DNA of 64,000 bases from Rhizosphaericola sp047606825 (GCA_047606825.1 JASGDY010000001.1:1-64000), one strand, 5' to 3'; positions 52,851 to 63,426 are shown, counted from the first letter of the stretch. Made by a program: numbers and translations. The notes: generated by a model from the sequence alone, not told the origin.

Positions 52851-55800
52851 ATGTTACCGAAACAGTTGACCATACAGGGATTATATTCTTATCAGGACAG
52901 ACAGACGATAGATTTTGCACGGCTGACGGAGGCGGGCATTTTCGGTATTTTCGGTGCGGTGGGTTCGGGTAAGTCGTCGATTTTGGAAGCTATCGGTTTT
53001 GCGTTGTACGGAAAAACCGAACGTCTCAACGACCGTGAAAACCGCAACTACAACATGATGAACCTAAAGTCAAATGAACTGTTGATTGATTTTGAATTTG
53101 AACACTACGACCATACCCGATACAGGTTTGTCGTCAAAGGAAAACGCAACAGCAAAAAGTTTCAGGACGTCAAGACTTTTAACAGGTCAGCCTACAAATG
53201 GGAAAACGACGAATGGATTCCACTCGAATCGGCGGACGCGACGCAGCTATTGGATTTAAGCTATGAAAATTTCAGACGAACCATCATCATTCCACAAGGG
53301 AAATTCCAGGAGTTTTTGCAGTTGGGTAATACGGAACGCACTAAAATGATGATGGACATTTTTCATCTGCACCGATATGATTTATTTGATAAAGTCAAAA
53401 AACTCGAAACCGAAAACGACCTCAACATCGCCAACCTGCAAGGCCAACTCACCAACTATAACAATAGCGACGAGAATGAACTGTTGGCAAAACAAGAGCA
53501 ATTAAAAGAAACACAATCCAACGAAAAAATAATTAAAGAAAAGATAGTAAAATTAGAATCAGATTACCAATCTTTAAATAAACTAAAAGAACAGTTTGAC
53601 TTATTAAATACCTACCGAACAAACTGTCAGGAACTCGAAAAACAAAAACCGTTTTTCGAGGAAAAACAAAAAAGATTGGAAGCTTTCCAGCAGGCGAAAC
53701 TATATTTCGAGCCAAGTCTGTTAAGAAAAAAAGTATTGGAAAAAATCATCAAAAAAAGAAATGAAGACCTCCTAAAAAACAATGCATCTATTGGAAAAAT
53801 CAACGAAAACATCAGGCGACAATCCGAGCAATGGGAAGTTGTGCAAAAAGACTATGCACAACTAGACGCGTGGCGACAGCAAGTGCTGGAACTCCAAACA
53901 GCACAAGACATCTGCCAGTACCAGTTGCAGTCACAAGAACTGCAAGAAAAAATAAACGCAGGAAAGAAACTTATAGAAAAAGAAGAAAAAAACACAGAGC
54001 AACTTAGTCAGCAATACGAAACAATAGAAAAAAAAATACAACAAACAAAAGCAGAACAACCGAGCAATATCTTCGTATTTCAGGAAATCGGCGAATGGTT
54101 CCAACAAAAAAAATCATATCAAAAACAGCTAGACAATTGGCAGGAGCAAGCAGCAAAATTGCAGCAACGAATGGCTAATGGCAAAAACATTTTTCCTACA
54201 CTTTCTTTTTCCTTTGACAACTGGCAACAGGAGTCTGAAACACAGAAAAACCAATACCAGCAAGCAATCGCCAATTTACAGGAAGAAAAAAACAAATTGT
54301 CCATCAAGTCCGGACTACACCAGTATGCACGTAACCTACAAGACGGAGAACCCTGTCCGCTCTGCGGTGCCATCCATCATCCCAACAAGTTGGAAGATGA
54401 CACCCAAATGGCACACTCTATACAACAAATAGAACAGAAGATAACTGCCAACAAATACGCGCTGTCAACACTGGAAAATAATACCAGTAAGGCGAGCCAA
54501 TATGCCGCTCAAATCAATAGCTTTGAAGAGCAGATACAAGATTTTTCAAACAATATCATCTCTCTAAAACAAACATTGGACACACATCAGGCACAATTCC
54601 GTTGGACCGATTTTGATGCAAACAACGAAAATGATTTTCTTGAAAAAAAACAGGCGGCAGAAAAAAACATTGCAACCATCAACCAATCCGAAAAAGAATT
54701 GCCAATACTAAAAAAACAATTGGACAATTCAACGGAAACATTATACAAATACCAAAATGCACTGACGGAACGCCAAGCTCAATACGATGCAGCCATAGGA
54801 CACATGGAAACATTGGCTTCACGCCTACAATGGATAGGGAAAGAAACCCTTCACCAATATACAAAAGAACAATACGCCCAACAAAAAACGGAGTTGGAAA
54901 GGAAGGTTTCCGACACGAAACACCAATACGAATCCTTGCATAAAGATTTGCAGGAACTCGACAAAAACAAAGCAGTTCTGATTGCCGAATCACAGTCCAT
55001 CGAACAGGAAAAAGAAAAAGAAACCACGGAACTACAATCCATACAAACGCATATCGAACAATTGTTAAAACAGCATCTAACCCACGCTGAACAAGATATC
55101 TGGGACATCCTGCAACAGAACATCGACATCCCAAAAGGGAATGCGGAAATCTCACAATTCCAAAACCAGCTATTCGCCGCAACAGAAAAGCGGACACAAC
55201 TCGGAGCGCAATTAAAAGACCAATATTTTGATGAAGCGAGATGGCAACAATTGAATGAAGAACTACAGATTGCCAAAGCGTCCCTCAATAGCTATACCGC
55301 TATCGTCGTGCAGCTCACACAGACAATCGAACTATTGCGCGACAACCTCGCAAGGAAAAAACAACTCACACAGCAATTGGACGAAAAAATATTGCGGAAA
55401 GACAATATCCAGACGATGAAAGGGTTGTTTAGGGAAAGTGGATTTGTCAACTATATATCTTCCGTTTATTTAAAAAACCTTTGCATCGCCGCCAACGAAC
55501 GTTTTAGTAAGTTGACGCACAACCAACTACATCTGGAACTGAGCGAAAGCAACGAATTTCTCGTTCGCGACCTTATCAACGACGGGAAAACTAGAAGTGC
55601 CAAAACCTTGTCCGGCGGGCAGACATTCCAGGCTTCGCTCTGCCTCGCACTTGCATTGGCGGACAGCGTCCAATATCAAAACAAAAGCGAGCAGAACTTT
55701 TTCTTTTTGGACGAGGGTTTCGGTTCGTTGGACAAAGATTCCCTGGCGACCATCTACGAGACCCTCAAATCCCTACGGAGAGAAAACAGGATTGTCGGCA

Positions 55801-55892
55801 TCATTTCGCATGTGGAAGACCTGCAACAGGAGATACCGCTATCTGTAACAGTTACAAACGATGCCGAAAAAGGCAGCCAAATTGAGGTGTAA
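52851..55892 (+). CDS. sbcC: SbcC/Rad50-like exonuclease ATPase subunit
   Basis: 1013 residues with the SMC-like plan. Walker A is GAVGSGKSS near 36-44. Long coiled coils (about 180-480 and 520-850) flank the zinc hook CPLCG near residue 502. At the C-terminus come the ABC signature LSGGQTFQASL and Walker B FFFLDEGFGSLDKDSL. With SbcD (Mre11) it cleaves hairpins and protein-blocked DNA ends. No sbcD is adjacent; it must be elsewhere. The presence of several long perfect palindromes in this window is noteworthy, since SbcCD attacks such structures. Confidence 0.93.
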   Translation: MLPKQLTIQGLYSYQDRQTIDFARLTEAGIFGIFGAVGSGKSSILEAIGFALYGKTERLNDRENRNYNMMNLKSNELLIDFEFEHYDHTRYRFVVKGKRNSKKFQDVKTFNRSAYKWENDEWIPLESADATQLLDLSYENFRRTIIIPQGKFQEFLQLGNTERTKMMMDIFHLHRYDLFDKVKKLETENDLNIANLQGQLTNYNNSDENELLAKQEQLKETQSNEKIIKEKIVKLESDYQSLNKLKEQFDLLNTYRTNCQELEKQKPFFEEKQKRLEAFQQAKLYFEPSLLRKKVLEKIIKKRNEDLLKNNASIGKINENIRRQSEQWEVVQKDYAQLDAWRQQVLELQTAQDICQYQLQSQELQEKINAGKKLIEKEEKNTEQLSQQYETIEKKIQQTKAEQPSNIFVFQEIGEWFQQKKSYQKQLDNWQEQAAKLQQRMANGKNIFPTLSFSFDNWQQESETQKNQYQQAIANLQEEKNKLSIKSGLHQYARNLQDGEPCPLCGAIHHPNKLEDDTQMAHSIQQIEQKITANKYALSTLENNTSKASQYAAQINSFEEQIQDFSNNIISLKQTLDTHQAQFRWTDFDANNENDFLEKKQAAEKNIATINQSEKELPILKKQLDNSTETLYKYQNALTERQAQYDAAIGHMETLASRLQWIGKETLHQYTKEQYAQQKTELERKVSDTKHQYESLHKDLQELDKNKAVLIAESQSIEQEKEKETTELQSIQTHIEQLLKQHLTHAEQDIWDILQQNIDIPKGNAEISQFQNQLFAATEKRTQLGAQLKDQYFDEARWQQLNEELQIAKASLNSYTAIVVQLTQTIELLRDNLARKKQLTQQLDEKILRKDNIQTMKGLFRESGFVNYISSVYLKNLCIAANERFSKLTHNQLHLELSESNEFLVRDLINDGKTRSAKTLSGGQTFQASLCLALALADSVQYQNKSEQNFFFLDEGFGSLDKDSLATIYETLKSLRRENRIVGIISHVEDLQQEIPLSVTVTNDAEKGSQIEV

Positions 55893-56071
55893 GGGGGCGG
55901 GTTTTTGTGGAATGCCAGAAAAAGGCACCAAGGTCCCATGCGTTGTCGTCAGAATACATGTAACCTGCGACTTGCAAGCTGTAACACCACTTAATGTTTA
56001 GATAATATTCCCTTAACAATTAGGTAACATTAGCTTTTCACTTTTGCAGCTAGAACACAAATCGCATTTTT

Positions 56072-59000
56072 ATGTTAACAAAAAAGGGGAAGCTACTCCT
56101 GTTGATTTTGCAATTTTTCGTATGCTTATCAACCACACGTGCACAGATCACTACTTCGCAACTCTCGGGACAGATTACGAATGCCAATGCCCAACCGATT
56201 GACGGGGCAGACATAACGCTCGTCAATACCAGTGTCGGTGCCAAATACACAACGGAAAGCAACAAGGACGGACGTTTTTTCCTCCCGAACTTAGCGCCAG
56301 GAGCGGGTTACACATTAACTGTAATCTATGTCGGACTCAAGACGCAGGAATTAAGCAATATCAACCTGTCGCTCGGAAACAATACAATCAATGTTATCCT
56401 GTCCGACAGCGACAAGCAACTGGACAATGTCGTTGTACAGGCCAAAACAGGGAGAAAAGGCGTCAAAACCGGTGCGGGTTTGCAGATTACCGCCAACCAG
56501 ATGCGTAACCTGCCTGCCATCAGCAGAAACTTACAGGACTATACTAGGCTGACGCCCCAAAGCTCCAACAACTCTTTCATGGGAACCAATTTCCGGTACA
56601 ACAACGTCACGTTGGACGGTGCCATCAACAACGACGCTATCGGTTTTAGCCCTTCGTTGGGTGGACAGACCAACAGTTCAGGACAGCCAGGAAGCAGCAC
56701 GCGCACAAGCCCGGTTTCCATGGATGCCATCCAGGATATGCAGGTGTATCTCGCACCTTATGATGTCAAAATCGGCAATTTCCTCGGCGGCAGCATCAAT
56801 GCAGTCACCAGAAGCGGAACCAATGAAGTACATGCTTCGATTTATGGATTCGGAAGAAACGCTTCGCTCGTAGGCAACAATCACGCTGGCGACGGAGCGA
56901 AAGAACCTTCCTCTTTCCATGAATACCAAATGGGTGTACGTGTAGGCTTTCCTATCGTAAAAGATAAATTGTTCTTCTTTACCAATGAAGAAATCACCAA
57001 CAGACAAGACCCTGTGATACTGGCCGCCGGATCCAGCGACAACACGTTGATTACAGAGGCGGAAGCCCAGTCCATCAGCGACTATATGAAAAACAACTAC
57101 GGCGTGGACGCGGGATCTTATGGCAACTATAATATCTACTCCAAGTCGGCAAAATTCTTCAACAGGCTTGACTGGCATATCAACGCCTACCATCAGTTGT
57201 CCATTCGCAACAACTATATCAGATCGTCCGCTACCAACCTGGAACGCGACTTGCAGAACTTCCGTTTCGGAAGTATCGACTATACGCAGCGCAGTACGCA
57301 AAATTCCACTGTCGCAGAACTGAAATCAAGGTTCAACAACCAGATTTCCAACAACCTCGTATTGGGCTATTCCAATATCCACGACTATCGTGACCCGTTG
57401 TCCAATCCTGCCTTGCCACAGATACAGATTTCGTCCAACGGGGGTACCATTTTTCTGGGTACAGACCGCGAAGCCAGTATTTTCAACATGCGGCAAAAAA
57501 CGGCAGAGGTGACCGACAATCTCACTTATTTCACTGGTAGACACACGTTTACGTTTGGCACGCACAATGAATTTTACAATATCACCTATGGTTTTGTCAA
57601 CTCATGGAACGGCCGCGTAGATTACAGCAGCATAGACGATTTCCTAGACAATATGCCCAGCCGTGTGCGTACCAATTTTAACTACACGGACAACAGTCGT
57701 GACTATATCATGGCCAACCCGCCGGCTAAGTTTAAGGTCAATCTATACAGCCTATATGCACAGGACGAATGGCAGATTTCCAACAACGTAAAAATCACGC
57801 CCGGCATACGGTTCGACCTTGCCGACATGCCTAACAAGCAACCGCTGAGTTCCAAGACAACGGAATCCCCTGTCGATGCGTATTATGGGACGACCTACAC
57901 CTACACGTTGCCCAAAGACATCAAAAACGATTTTCTGGGACAGGTGCAGATCAGTCCTAGGCTTGGATTTAACTGGGACATCAAGGGGGACAAAAGCTGG
58001 ATATTGCGTGGTGGTACAGGATTGTTTACCGGACGTATTCCGTTCGCGTGGTTGGGCTATGCTTATTACAACAATGGCGTAACCTATGGCGCATTTGACA
58101 AAAAATACTATGGAACAACCGGAGCTACACCTGCTACAGGTTCCGATCCCATCAAAGATGCCCTTACCGGAAACGGTGAAGCGGGTTTTGTCACCAAACA
58201 AGGTGTTGACGTCAACGATGCAACCGGCGCGACGCAAGTCGACATGATTGACAATAATTTCAAAATGCCACAGGCTTGGAGAAGTAGTCTGGCATTGGAA
58301 TACACGACGGAAGACCAATGGAAATTTTCCGTGGAAGGAATCTACACCAAGGTCATCTACGATTTGAAATTCCAACAGGTCAACTATGTCGACAACCCGA
58401 CCTATCTTGTCTACGATACGAAAAATCAACAGCCGATTTATCCCGGTACCAAAATCAATTCGCTGTACACCAATGCCTATCTGCTGTCCAACACACACCA
58501 GGGCTGGAGATATAGCGGGACTGCCCAGATTTCGAAAACAACACCTTGGGGGCTGAATTTCACAGCGGCTTATACCTATGGCAAATCCAAAGACTTGACC
58601 AATGGTATTCGCAATTCCATGGAATCCAACTGGCAGTTGAACCAGGCATTGAACCCCAATAATCCAGACTTGGCATTTTCCAATTTTGACGTTCGCCACA
58701 GGATTGTGTCGTCCGTTGCCTACCGTCTGGACTGGAAAAAAGACGAGCAATGGGTTTCCAACTTCAACCTGTTTTTCAGCACGCAGTCTGGGCTGCCGTT
58801 TTCCTACGGTTTCGTCAACAGCACCATCAATGGAACGGGTCAGCAGGTAAGCCTCGTCTATATTCCTAAAGAAGGCGAAACGGTCAACTTCTTCCAGGAC
58901 ATATCGGGTGGAGCGACCGCCGCTGAACAGGCGGCATTGTTCGACGCGTATATTGACGGCAACAAATACCTGAGCAGCCGCCGTGGCAATTTCACACAAA

Positions 59001-59326
59001 GGAACGGCGGTCGCACACCGTGGAACACACAGTTGGATTTCCGCTTTGCGCAGGACTTCAATTTCACGGCGGCCAAGACCAAGCACACCATCACGCTGAC
59101 GTATGACATCATCAACCTCACCAACCTGTTGAATAAAAAATGGGGCTACCAATATTTCTCGCCCAATACGTACAATTCCATGGCAAGCGTGGGGTTGACC
59201 ACGGTAACGGCAGGTTCCGCGACGGCTTACCCAGTCTACACATGGAAAAATCCGGGACAGCCGTATTCCATCGATTACTTTGGTTCTCGCTGGCAGATGC
59301 AGCTTGGTCTGAGGTATAGTTTCTAA
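56072..59326 (+). CDS. Oar-like TonB-dependent receptor
   Basis: 1084 residues. Signal peptide to about residue 25 (LSTTRAQ), a carboxypeptidase-regulatory domain (about 28-115: LSGQITNANAQPIDGADITLVNTSVGAKYTTESN), a plug-like region with NLPAISRNLQDYTRLTPQ and a long barrel ending GLRYSF. The text resembles the Oar group of TonB-dependent outer-membrane proteins (named for a Myxococcus protein), which have large barrels and act with TonB/ExbBD, in one known case in protein secretion. Substrate here unknown. A bidirectional terminator follows. Confidence 0.85.
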   Translation: MLTKKGKLLLLILQFFVCLSTTRAQITTSQLSGQITNANAQPIDGADITLVNTSVGAKYTTESNKDGRFFLPNLAPGAGYTLTVIYVGLKTQELSNINLSLGNNTINVILSDSDKQLDNVVVQAKTGRKGVKTGAGLQITANQMRNLPAISRNLQDYTRLTPQSSNNSFMGTNFRYNNVTLDGAINNDAIGFSPSLGGQTNSSGQPGSSTRTSPVSMDAIQDMQVYLAPYDVKIGNFLGGSINAVTRSGTNEVHASIYGFGRNASLVGNNHAGDGAKEPSSFHEYQMGVRVGFPIVKDKLFFFTNEEITNRQDPVILAAGSSDNTLITEAEAQSISDYMKNNYGVDAGSYGNYNIYSKSAKFFNRLDWHINAYHQLSIRNNYIRSSATNLERDLQNFRFGSIDYTQRSTQNSTVAELKSRFNNQISNNLVLGYSNIHDYRDPLSNPALPQIQISSNGGTIFLGTDREASIFNMRQKTAEVTDNLTYFTGRHTFTFGTHNEFYNITYGFVNSWNGRVDYSSIDDFLDNMPSRVRTNFNYTDNSRDYIMANPPAKFKVNLYSLYAQDEWQISNNVKITPGIRFDLADMPNKQPLSSKTTESPVDAYYGTTYTYTLPKDIKNDFLGQVQISPRLGFNWDIKGDKSWILRGGTGLFTGRIPFAWLGYAYYNNGVTYGAFDKKYYGTTGATPATGSDPIKDALTGNGEAGFVTKQGVDVNDATGATQVDMIDNNFKMPQAWRSSLALEYTTEDQWKFSVEGIYTKVIYDLKFQQVNYVDNPTYLVYDTKNQQPIYPGTKINSLYTNAYLLSNTHQGWRYSGTAQISKTTPWGLNFTAAYTYGKSKDLTNGIRNSMESNWQLNQALNPNNPDLAFSNFDVRHRIVSSVAYRLDWKKDEQWVSNFNLFFSTQSGLPFSYGFVNSTINGTGQQVSLVYIPKEGETVNFFQDISGGATAAEQAALFDAYIDGNKYLSSRRGNFTQRNGGRTPWNTQLDFRFAQDFNFTAAKTKHTITLTYDIINLTNLLNKKWGYQYFSPNTYNSMASVGLTTVTAGSATAYPVYTWKNPGQPYSIDYFGSRWQMQLGLRYSF

Positions 59327-59348
59327 GGAAAAATAAAAAGGTAAAATA

Positions 59349-59381
59349 AAACCAGGTCGTCCGTATTGGGCGACCTGGTTT
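59349..59381. terminator. Bidirectional terminator
   Basis: AAACCAGGTCG (59349-59359) pairs with CGACCTGGTTT (59371-59381), extended inward by three more pairs, around a five-base loop. It lies between the convergent Oar-like gene and the barrel gene. Confidence 0.85.
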
Positions 59382-59396
59382 CTTATTAAAAACCCC

Positions 59397-62111
59397 CTAA
59401 AACTCGTATCGAATGTTAAACAATATCCTGCGAGGGTTTAGTGGAAGGCTATACAATGTCTGGCTACCTAAATTATTAGTGCCTCCATAATAATATTTCA
59501 CATTGGTTATGTTGTTAAGGTTGAGTCCACACACAATAGGTGTTTTTTTGAGCCTGTTTTGAAACTGCATGTCCATAAACAAGATATTTTTCTTTTGGCT
59601 TTTAGTCAATACGTTATAGTTGAACCAAGAGCTATTGAGCTTAAACTCTGTATTGCCACCAAGGACGAAGGATTGCATAACTGCACTTTTTATGTTTAGC
59701 ATCTTAGATACAAAACCACCAATATCAATATAGGAATTACTGTAAAATTGCATCGTCGGATTAGAACTTAGCTGTAAACTGTACACATGGCCTATTTTTT
59801 TCTTAAAAGAAAAGTTCATGTCCAGCGATTGGTTGGGTATTAAAAATACGCGTTCGTTCATCCTTGTATAATACTGATTTGAGGCATAGGAAAGACCCAC
59901 TTTAAACAATCCGTTGAACAAAAGGGAAGGAATTGACTGGTTCAATGAAATGGAAAATGTATTTGATGGCATGTTGACAGTCGAATCTATACTATATTGA
60001 AAAAAATTCTCTACTTGGAAATAATTCAGTTGATTCGTAAAAAAATGCTTGAAATGTACATTCAACGAAGACGGATATAGTCCATCCTTGCTCCATGACC
60101 AGTTGACCAAGGAATTAAACTCAAGACTTTTTTGAAATGAACCGACGCTACTATTTTTGGAAAATAGGGACATTGAGAGAGGACGGTAAAAATCAGACAA
60201 CTCTTCGTCCTCCATCGTTCGCTGGTTGTACATCACGGAAAAATTGTATTTTGTATTTACCTTATAAAGACCGCTGAAAGAGGACTGTACATTCATCTCC
60301 GGTTTCGATATCTTGGTATTGTCTTCCTCGCTTCCAGAGAGGGACATATTGGTCATCGCAATACTGCCTTGCGTATTTAGAACGGCATTGATGTTCTTAA
60401 AGTCGAATGACCTTGATATTTCATAGCGTATGCTATGTTTTTCTATTTTTTTAGAATTGCTGATGGAGTTGATGTAGTAAGGAGAAGAATCGCTATTGCC
60501 GTCATTGAGATAAAACGAATCACGATAGTTGATATATTTTTCATTAAAACTCAGGCTTTGGTGAAAACGTTCTGTATGCAATTTCCAAAAATGGTCCCAA
60601 AATACATCCAACGTATAGATGAGGTTTCGTATGTTCCCGTTGAGATTATCGAGATTGTTGGCTGTCGGGAAAATAGTAGTCCACTGATATGCTTCATTTG
60701 TTCCATTTTGTTTTTGTTGCTGCATATCTGCTATGACCGACACATATTGGAGATACGTGGATGATATTTTGTTGGTATATAGTGTGTTGAGGTTTAGACC
60801 AAACCATTTCGTTTTCAGATGTTCATTGGTATTAGCCAATATGTCATTGGTGTATATCCGGCTCTGCTGACCTGAATAAGGGTCATAATACATAGAGTGA
60901 AGATTGACGCTTAATGTCTTAGATGTGTCAATATTATAGTCCAGTTTATGGTCAATGGACAATATGCGAGGTTTTCTGTGCAAGGAAGTAGAGTCAATCC
61001 TATGTATGGATAGTGTATCTGCAAGGAAGTAATTGTCGTTGCTGTTGGTCTGTGACTGGTCATCTAGCATATAGCTTATGGTCGTCCTGTTGGTTATCCG
61101 TTTGCCGGATGGGACTTGTAGGGTAAACCGTATGTCTTTTCTTTTGTTGCGGATGTACCATTTGTAATCAAAATTAGGAATCCATAACCAGCCTTTAGAC
61201 TGAGCCAGCCAAGGTTCGGATATTAGGTCGTGCCGACTTTTGAAGTCCGGCAATGTGTTGGGGTTCTCTAAGTTTCCGATGTTCTCCACATTGGCTGTAA
61301 AAGCGAAATTTATCTTGTTGCGTAGCGCAAACAGGACAGGGTTGAGATTGTAAGATGCATTGCTCCCCAACCCACCGTCCCCCGACCCAAACAGGACATC
61401 TCCATCTTTTTTCAAGGCAAGGTTGACAACAACTTTGTTCTCGTCTTTGAAACCCTTTAGCAAGCGGTTGCTGTTTTGGTTCTCGATTGCCTGTATCGTC
61501 TTTAGAAGGTGGACGGGGAAATTGTTGAGCAACAGGCTTGGTTGTTCTGCAAACAGTTCTTTCCCATTGATAAGTATTTTTTCAACAGGATATCCTTTGT
61601 AAGAAAGCCGGCCTTGGGCATCTATCGAAAAGCCGGGAACATTGACGATAACTTCTTTCAGCCTGCTCTCAAAACCAGACCTGAAGGCGTTGACATCGTA
61701 AAACGTGGTATCGCCTCGATGCCATGCCATAGGCGGTTTCTTTACCGTAACCGGATCGAGTTCACGAGTTATCGGTCTCATATAAAATTCCAACTTTGCA
61801 GTCCCGTCTTTCGTTACGTGTACGATATATGCCGTGTCGGCATACCCGACACGGGAAAGGGTTATCAATAGACGCGTATTGAGCGCATCTTCTATTTTTT
61901 TGTAAAAGAAATTGTCGTCTCCCGTGTTGAAGTAGTACAAGACAAGATTGTCCGCAACCTTCGAAATCTTGACATTGCAGTCGGTAATGCCGATATGTGT
62001 GCTGTCGTCGATGATATCCACCTGCAATGCGGCCAGTTGGCGCTTTGATTGGGATGATGCATCATACACAGAAAAAAACAACAATAACATTAGGGATACA
62101 TACCTAGACAC
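59397..62111 (-). CDS. TonB-receptor-like outer-membrane barrel, small-protein locus 2
   Basis: 904 residues from a GTG at 62111, four bases after the GLPGLI stop; the alternative ATG at 62090 leaves a very short signal peptide. Signal to about residue 21 (YDASSQ), regulatory domain (about 25-125), plug-like domain (about 130-240: LDPVTVKKPPMAWHRGDTTFYDV, LKEVIVNVPGFSIDAQGRL, VEKILINGKELF), then a barrel ending FNIRYEF. The layout matches the protein at 42837-45671. Role unknown; the linkage to a GLPGLI protein and a small secreted protein suggests a transport or export unit. Confidence 0.8.
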   Translation of the reverse strand: MSRYVSLMLLLFFSVYDASSQSKRQLAALQVDIIDDSTHIGITDCNVKISKVADNLVLYYFNTGDDNFFYKKIEDALNTRLLITLSRVGYADTAYIVHVTKDGTAKLEFYMRPITRELDPVTVKKPPMAWHRGDTTFYDVNAFRSGFESRLKEVIVNVPGFSIDAQGRLSYKGYPVEKILINGKELFAEQPSLLLNNFPVHLLKTIQAIENQNSNRLLKGFKDENKVVVNLALKKDGDVLFGSGDGGLGSNASYNLNPVLFALRNKINFAFTANVENIGNLENPNTLPDFKSRHDLISEPWLAQSKGWLWIPNFDYKWYIRNKRKDIRFTLQVPSGKRITNRTTISYMLDDQSQTNSNDNYFLADTLSIHRIDSTSLHRKPRILSIDHKLDYNIDTSKTLSVNLHSMYYDPYSGQQSRIYTNDILANTNEHLKTKWFGLNLNTLYTNKISSTYLQYVSVIADMQQQKQNGTNEAYQWTTIFPTANNLDNLNGNIRNLIYTLDVFWDHFWKLHTERFHQSLSFNEKYINYRDSFYLNDGNSDSSPYYINSISNSKKIEKHSIRYEISRSFDFKNINAVLNTQGSIAMTNMSLSGSEEDNTKISKPEMNVQSSFSGLYKVNTKYNFSVMYNQRTMEDEELSDFYRPLSMSLFSKNSSVGSFQKSLEFNSLVNWSWSKDGLYPSSLNVHFKHFFTNQLNYFQVENFFQYSIDSTVNMPSNTFSISLNQSIPSLLFNGLFKVGLSYASNQYYTRMNERVFLIPNQSLDMNFSFKKKIGHVYSLQLSSNPTMQFYSNSYIDIGGFVSKMLNIKSAVMQSFVLGGNTEFKLNSSWFNYNVLTKSQKKNILFMDMQFQNRLKKTPIVCGLNLNNITNVKYYYGGTNNLGSQTLYSLPLNPRRILFNIRYEF

Positions 62112-62115
62112 TCGT

Positions 62116-62892
62116 TTAATTATCTTGTTTAAGCAACTCAAGCTTCTTCGTTTTTTTACTTTGCTCGTCGGTTGGTTTTTTCCGCAGTGTCTGGAACGTG
62201 TCGAAATGCTCGTTGAAAACAACCGGCCAGAAAACATTGTCAGGTATGTCTGAAGTGGAATCCACACTTTGAAGCGTATAATGCATCTTTAAAGGAATCA
62301 TGTCGGCTTCCACGACCAGCCCAGGCGGGTATTTGATATTTCCTGGTCCAGCCAATATCTGGACGTCCGGACAAAACCAGATGTCCCATTGAGGATGGTT
62401 GTTGATACTTAGTCTGGCTCGTTGGCAGTCGTATTCGCCAATCTTCTTCGTCTCTGGCACAATCTCCCAATTGGCGAAATTTGCTTCGAAGTGTTGTACG
62501 ATATTATGACCGATGTCCGTCGAGTAATTCTTATATCTCATACGCATTACTAAGCTGTCAAAGTCTCCATAATAAATTTCTTGCATCGTATCCTTATCTA
62601 CAAGGGCTACATCGGTGTGCCCGGGGATGGTACTGTTGTGGACAATCATGTTATTGTTGCTTATCCTACCGAGATACTCGGGTCTCAGAAAGGAAAAATA
62701 GCGATTACCGTTCTGATATAGAATGCCGGTGTATTCCAGACTTGCGCTTCCTATGCGACGAAGCGCATCTACCGAAGTGCCGTCCATTATGTCCTGTGAT
62801 TGCACAACATCGTATAGTAGTGTTCTTTTCTGACCATAAATTACAGTATTATACAAAGCAAAAAGCACACTCAATGAAAACAGTCGCCTCAT
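62116..62892 (-). CDS. GLPGLI-family secreted protein
   Basis: 258 residues from the ATG at 62892 (MRRLFSLSVLFALYNTVIYG, a signal peptide); the in-frame start at 62952 adds 20 residues. The pattern of a YDVVQSQD start, IGEYDCQRARLSI and WDIWFCPDVQILAGPGNIKYPPGLVVEAD follows the GLPGLI family, named for a motif that is here relaxed to PPGLVVE. These proteins are found in Bacteroidota, typically next to TonB-receptor-like barrels, and their function is unknown. The barrel gene starts four bases downstream. Confidence 0.78.
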   Translation of the reverse strand: MRRLFSLSVLFALYNTVIYGQKRTLLYDVVQSQDIMDGTSVDALRRIGSASLEYTGILYQNGNRYFSFLRPEYLGRISNNNMIVHNSTIPGHTDVALVDKDTMQEIYYGDFDSLVMRMRYKNYSTDIGHNIVQHFEANFANWEIVPETKKIGEYDCQRARLSINNHPQWDIWFCPDVQILAGPGNIKYPPGLVVEADMIPLKMHYTLQSVDSTSDIPDNVFWPVVFNEHFDTFQTLRKKPTDEQSKKTKKLELLKQDN

Positions 62893-62980
62893 GTTATAAA
62901 TTATGATGTAATATGAATTTGTATTAATATGAAAATTTAAGATATGTAACAAACTAAAATTTGCTGTATTAGGTAGGTTA

Positions 62981-63003
62981 TTAAAGAAATTTTATTTCTT
63001 TAA
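62981..63003. terminator. A+T-rich hairpin after the small secreted protein gene
   Basis: TTAAAGAAAT pairs perfectly with ATTTCTTTAA around three T. It lies just past the stop of the small protein gene and before the GLPGLI gene, and could attenuate readthrough. The stem has few G-C pairs, so strength is doubtful. Confidence 0.4.
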
Positions 63004-63009
63004 ACGAGA

Positions 63010-63348
63010 TTATTCCGCTGTGGAACTACACATGGACATATACGAGCTGGTTAGGGAAGCGGCATCTGCCGCTAAACTCGCAAGTGCCGATGAAGTGGCA
63101 TTCTGTGATGCTGCCAGGCAGTCTCCTGACATGTCCGTAGCTATTCCAGCACCATACGCTGTTCCCGTGATAGTTGACCCATCGGCACATTTTACGGTAA
63201 CAGACTGACTCGCAGTAACAGCAGCCGTACAAGGTTTCTTTTTGTTACGGCTACGACTTTTCTTGCTGTTGGATTCGTGTGACGCAAAACTTTGGAAAGA
63301 AACTAAGCAAAAAAGTAAAAATAAAACGGCAGAATAGATTTTCTTCAT
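63010..63348 (-). CDS. Small secreted four-cysteine protein, locus 2
   Basis: 112 residues with a signal peptide (to about residue 23, FQSFAS), a very basic stretch (KKSRSRNKKK at 29-38) and a Ser/Ala/Thr-rich remainder with four cysteines (40, 54, 77, 107). Segments such as VTVKCADGSTITGTAYG and the Ala/Ser-rich C-terminus have no family I recognise. It precedes the GLPGLI/barrel pair on the same strand. Its position parallels that of the NVEALA-like protein in locus 1, and the number of mature cysteines is the same, but the sequences are not alike. Confidence 0.6.
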   Translation of the reverse strand: MKKIYSAVLFLLFCLVSFQSFASHESNSKKSRSRNKKKPCTAAVTASQSVTVKCADGSTITGTAYGAGIATDMSGDCLAASQNATSSALASLAADAASLTSSYMSMCSSTAE

Positions 63349-63418
63349 AAAACATAAATTTAAAGTGATGTAAAATAGTTTAAAGTTTTATAGTTTTTGT
63401 TTGCTACATATCTTAAAT

Positions 63419-63426
63419 CAAAGTTA
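63419..63426 (-). promoter_or_regulatory. -7 promoter box (TAACTTTG) of the small secreted protein gene
   Basis: Exact TAnnTTTG match on the minus strand, 70 bases before the ATG at 63348. Confidence 0.45.
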
